Source of the DNA: an uncultured Erysipelotrichaceae bacterium
Lineage (GTDB): Bacteria; Bacillota_I; Bacilli_A; Erysipelotrichales; Erysipelotrichaceae
Assembly: GCA_900319505.1 (NCBI GenBank)
Contig: ONOV01000160.1
Coordinates: forward strand, 1 to 7,225
Reading direction: 5' to 3'
DNA length: 7,225 nt
This document shows, one piece after another, positions 5,806 through 7,225 of this stretch. The notes beneath the pieces were generated by a model. That model ran no database searches. It was not told the origin of the DNA and saw only the letters and a program-made list of their open reading frames with translations. The translations under genes were made by a program, and so were the position numbers. Each line of letters starts with the position of its first letter. Positions within the stretch are counted from its first letter, which is position 1.

Positions 5806-6741
5806 ATGTCCGTTATTATTGCAATCCCTATTGAAAACAGTAAAATACGCTCACGCTTTACTGCCCTGTGTCCTGAAGCACGCTTTATCGACCGGGACCA
5901 TCTTCAGAGCGAAGAGCTGAAGGATGCTGAAGTCATCCTGGGCAACGTACCGGTCTCAGCCCTTTCTTCATGTTCTTCTCTGAAATGGCTGCAGCTGGAT
6001 TCAGCCGGCGCAGATGCGTATCTGAATCTGCCTGAAACAGTCACCCTGACAAACGCTTCCGGTGCCTATGGCGAAGCCATCTCCGAATATATGCTGGCAT
6101 GTACCATGGCAGCGATCAAGAAGCTGTATGAATATGCCGCGATGCAGAAGGAAAGAGACTGGCGCAGCCTCGGCTCCGTCAAAACTGTATCCACCCTTAC
6201 CGTTCTTACCATCGGCATGGGCAATATCGCTTCCGCCTACGCCCAGCGTATGCATGCCCTGGGTGCTGTTGTTGACGGCATCCGCAGAACCCAGAAAGAA
6301 AAGCCTTCCTTCTACCGCCATCAGTACACGATGGATCAGCTGGATGACATCCTTTCAGACTATGATGTGATTGCCATGGCCCTGCCGGGCACCGCTGAAA
6401 CAGACCATGTCATGACAAGAGAAAGACTGGCAAAGACAAAAACAGGTTCCATCCTTATCAATGTCGGCAGAGGTTCCGCCATTGATGAAACAGCTCTGAT
6501 CGATATGGCAGAAGCCCATCACTTCTCCCATGTCTTCCTTGATGTCTTTGAACATGAACCTCTGCCCAAAAACAACCCGCTCTGGACCTGTCAGGACGTC
6601 ACCGTCACCCCTCACATTGCCGGCCGTTTCAATGCGGCGGTTACCTATGACAACATCATTGATATCATGCTGGCAAACCTGTCTCACTATCTTCATCATG
6701 AGCCTCTGGAACATATCGTCAATCGCAAGGCCGGATACTGA
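5806..6741 (+). CDS. D-2-hydroxyacid dehydrogenase family protein (NAD(P)-dependent)
   Basis: Members of this family oxidise D-2-hydroxyacids or reduce 2-oxoacids (D-lactate, phosphoglycerate, glyoxylate/hydroxypyruvate and others). The substrate cannot be read from sequence here. The 311-residue protein has a complete catalytic set: Arg222 in NVGRGS, Glu251 in FEHEPLP and His270 in TPHIAG. The nucleotide-binding loop is GMGNIA (137-142), with Ala in place of the third Gly of GxGxxG. After the second strand the sequence is DGIRR (157-161). The two arginines and the lack of the usual strand-end Asp are compatible with NADP(H) preference, which is an inference. The protein is slightly short for the family, mainly in the N-terminal substrate domain. 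The start is clear, with AAAGGAGA at 5791-5798 spaced 7 nt from the ATG. It follows cls by 19 bp with no terminator between, so it is probably co-transcribed. No functional link to cardiolipin is evident. Confidence 0.88.
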   Translation: MSVIIAIPIENSKIRSRFTALCPEARFIDRDHLQSEELKDAEVILGNVPVSALSSCSSLKWLQLDSAGADAYLNLPETVTLTNASGAYGEAISEYMLACTMAAIKKLYEYAAMQKERDWRSLGSVKTVSTLTVLTIGMGNIASAYAQRMHALGAVVDGIRRTQKEKPSFYRHQYTMDQLDDILSDYDVIAMALPGTAETDHVMTRERLAKTKTGSILINVGRGSAIDETALIDMAEAHHFSHVFLDVFEHEPLPKNNPLWTCQDVTVTPHIAGRFNAAVTYDNIIDIMLANLSHYLHHEPLEHIVNRKAGY

Positions 6742-6767
6742 AAACAGCGGATCACTCCGCTGTTTTT
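6741..6767. terminator. Bidirectional terminator between convergent genes
   Basis: An 11-bp stem (6741-6751 with 6756-6766) closes a TCAC tetraloop and carries an A-run on the left and a T-run on the right, so it works in both directions. It begins at the last base of the dehydrogenase stop codon and ends one base before the stop codon of the leftward TM2 gene, so both genes share it with almost no spare sequence. Confidence 0.92.
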
Positions 6768-7193
6768 CTATCTGTCATAGTATCCGTTGATAAACGTGAA
6801 ATCTTCCGTATCCCGATAGTCCATACCATATGCCTTATTGCAGGCAATAATCCAGTCAACCAGCCACCATATTCCCAAACCATCTATCGTAATCAGCTTG
6901 AGAATGCCAAGTGCAATCTGTCCTCTCAGAAAACGGTCAACACCAAGCTCGCCCAATAGAAAACAGAACACCCATGTAAAGATATGCTTGTTATAGATCC
7001 TCACATCACCAGCTTCAGCGCGATCCTGATGCAGATAAATCTTCGTTTCTCCATTCACGGAATAGACATCCACTGCATCCCCTTCCCGGGGATTTCCATA
7101 CTCGAAACAGTCCATCGGCAGTGTTACCGACTGCCCGTCATTCATCTCGATCGTAACGGTATTATCCTGTCCGAACTCTACAATCCGACTCAT
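6768..7193 (-). CDS. TM2-domain membrane protein with beta-rich N-terminus
   Basis: This is a 141-residue protein of unknown function. The C-terminal half (about 69-125) is a TM2 domain: two hydrophobic helices joined by a short loop. It carries the family's LGxxGxDRFxxG-type motif (LLGELGVDRFLRG, 79-91) and ends in the second helix with IWWLVDW. The N-terminal 60 residues are soluble and rich in short predicted strands with turns (VTIEMNDGQ, GDAVDVYSVNGETKIYL), resembling a small beta-barrel or SH3/S1-like fold. That resemblance is only by eye. The start is supported by AGAGGATGA 5-7 nt upstream, with a second GGAGG before it. TM2 proteins are widespread and have no established general function in bacteria. 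The gene is convergent with the dehydrogenase and its promoter is cut by the window edge or lies beyond it. Confidence 0.82.
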   Translation of the reverse strand: MSRIVEFGQDNTVTIEMNDGQSVTLPMDCFEYGNPREGDAVDVYSVNGETKIYLHQDRAEAGDVRIYNKHIFTWVFCFLLGELGVDRFLRGQIALGILKLITIDGLGIWWLVDWIIACNKAYGMDYRDTEDFTFINGYYDR

Positions 7194-7225
7194 CTTTTCA
7201 TCCTCTTTCCTCCACTACAATAACA

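Noticed and set aside
7190..7201. Three-codon leader frame (ATG AAA AGA TGA) overlapping the TM2 gene start
   Set aside because: It arises from the Shine-Dalgarno GAGGATGA sequence itself. There is no evidence that it is translated, and it is better explained as part of the ribosome binding site.
1..7225. Mobile element, phage, defence or CRISPR content
   Set aside because: All genes are recognisable housekeeping or envelope families. No transposase, integrase, direct-repeat array or terminal inverted repeat was seen.

Overview
The window looks like ordinary chromosomal housekeeping DNA from a Gram-positive-type anaerobe of the phylum Bacillota, with moderate GC. A gut-type Erysipelotrichia or Clostridia member is my best guess. 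The basis is: strong purine-rich Shine-Dalgarno sites, a CIRCE-type heat-shock operator, an Lgt carrying the 'AGCCYG' signature common in Firmicutes, an FtsH variant resembling those of gut Firmicutes, and a short-spaced lgt-rpiB pair. This is recognition from memory, not a database result. I see no mobile element, CRISPR array, tRNA or rRNA, and no clearly undescribed multi-gene system.

Layout. Positions 1-22 are the terminator of a gene lying left of the window. About 370 bases without a gene follow. They hold a perfect 20-bp palindrome, a candidate extended -10 promoter and, just before ftsH, a near-consensus HrcA operator (CIRCE). ftsH (+) is a complete membrane AAA+ metalloprotease whose start is unusual: the Shine-Dalgarno points to an ATT or ATC codon rather than ATG. 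After ftsH come two back-to-back intrinsic terminators, one for ftsH and one for the leftward operon that ends there.

That leftward operon (4183 down to 2368) reads DUF308/HdeD-like membrane protein, then lgt, then rpiB. The first gap is 2 nt and the second junction is a 4-nt ATGA overlap. It diverges, across about 80 bp, from a rightward pair: cls (cardiolipin synthase) and a D-2-hydroxyacid dehydrogenase-family gene 19 bp downstream. cls has a perfect extended -10 box only 9 nt before its ATG, which suggests a nearly leaderless transcript. The dehydrogenase converges, through one shared bidirectional terminator, on a leftward gene for a TM2-domain protein with an uncharacterised beta-rich N-terminal part.

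Taken together, most of the genes concern the cell envelope: membrane proteolysis (FtsH), lipoprotein lipidation (Lgt), anionic phospholipid synthesis (Cls) and two small membrane proteins of unknown role (DUF308, TM2). Two are cytoplasmic metabolic enzymes (RpiB and the dehydrogenase). The points most worth checking are the HrcA-type control of ftsH, its non-canonical start codon, and the short leader of cls.
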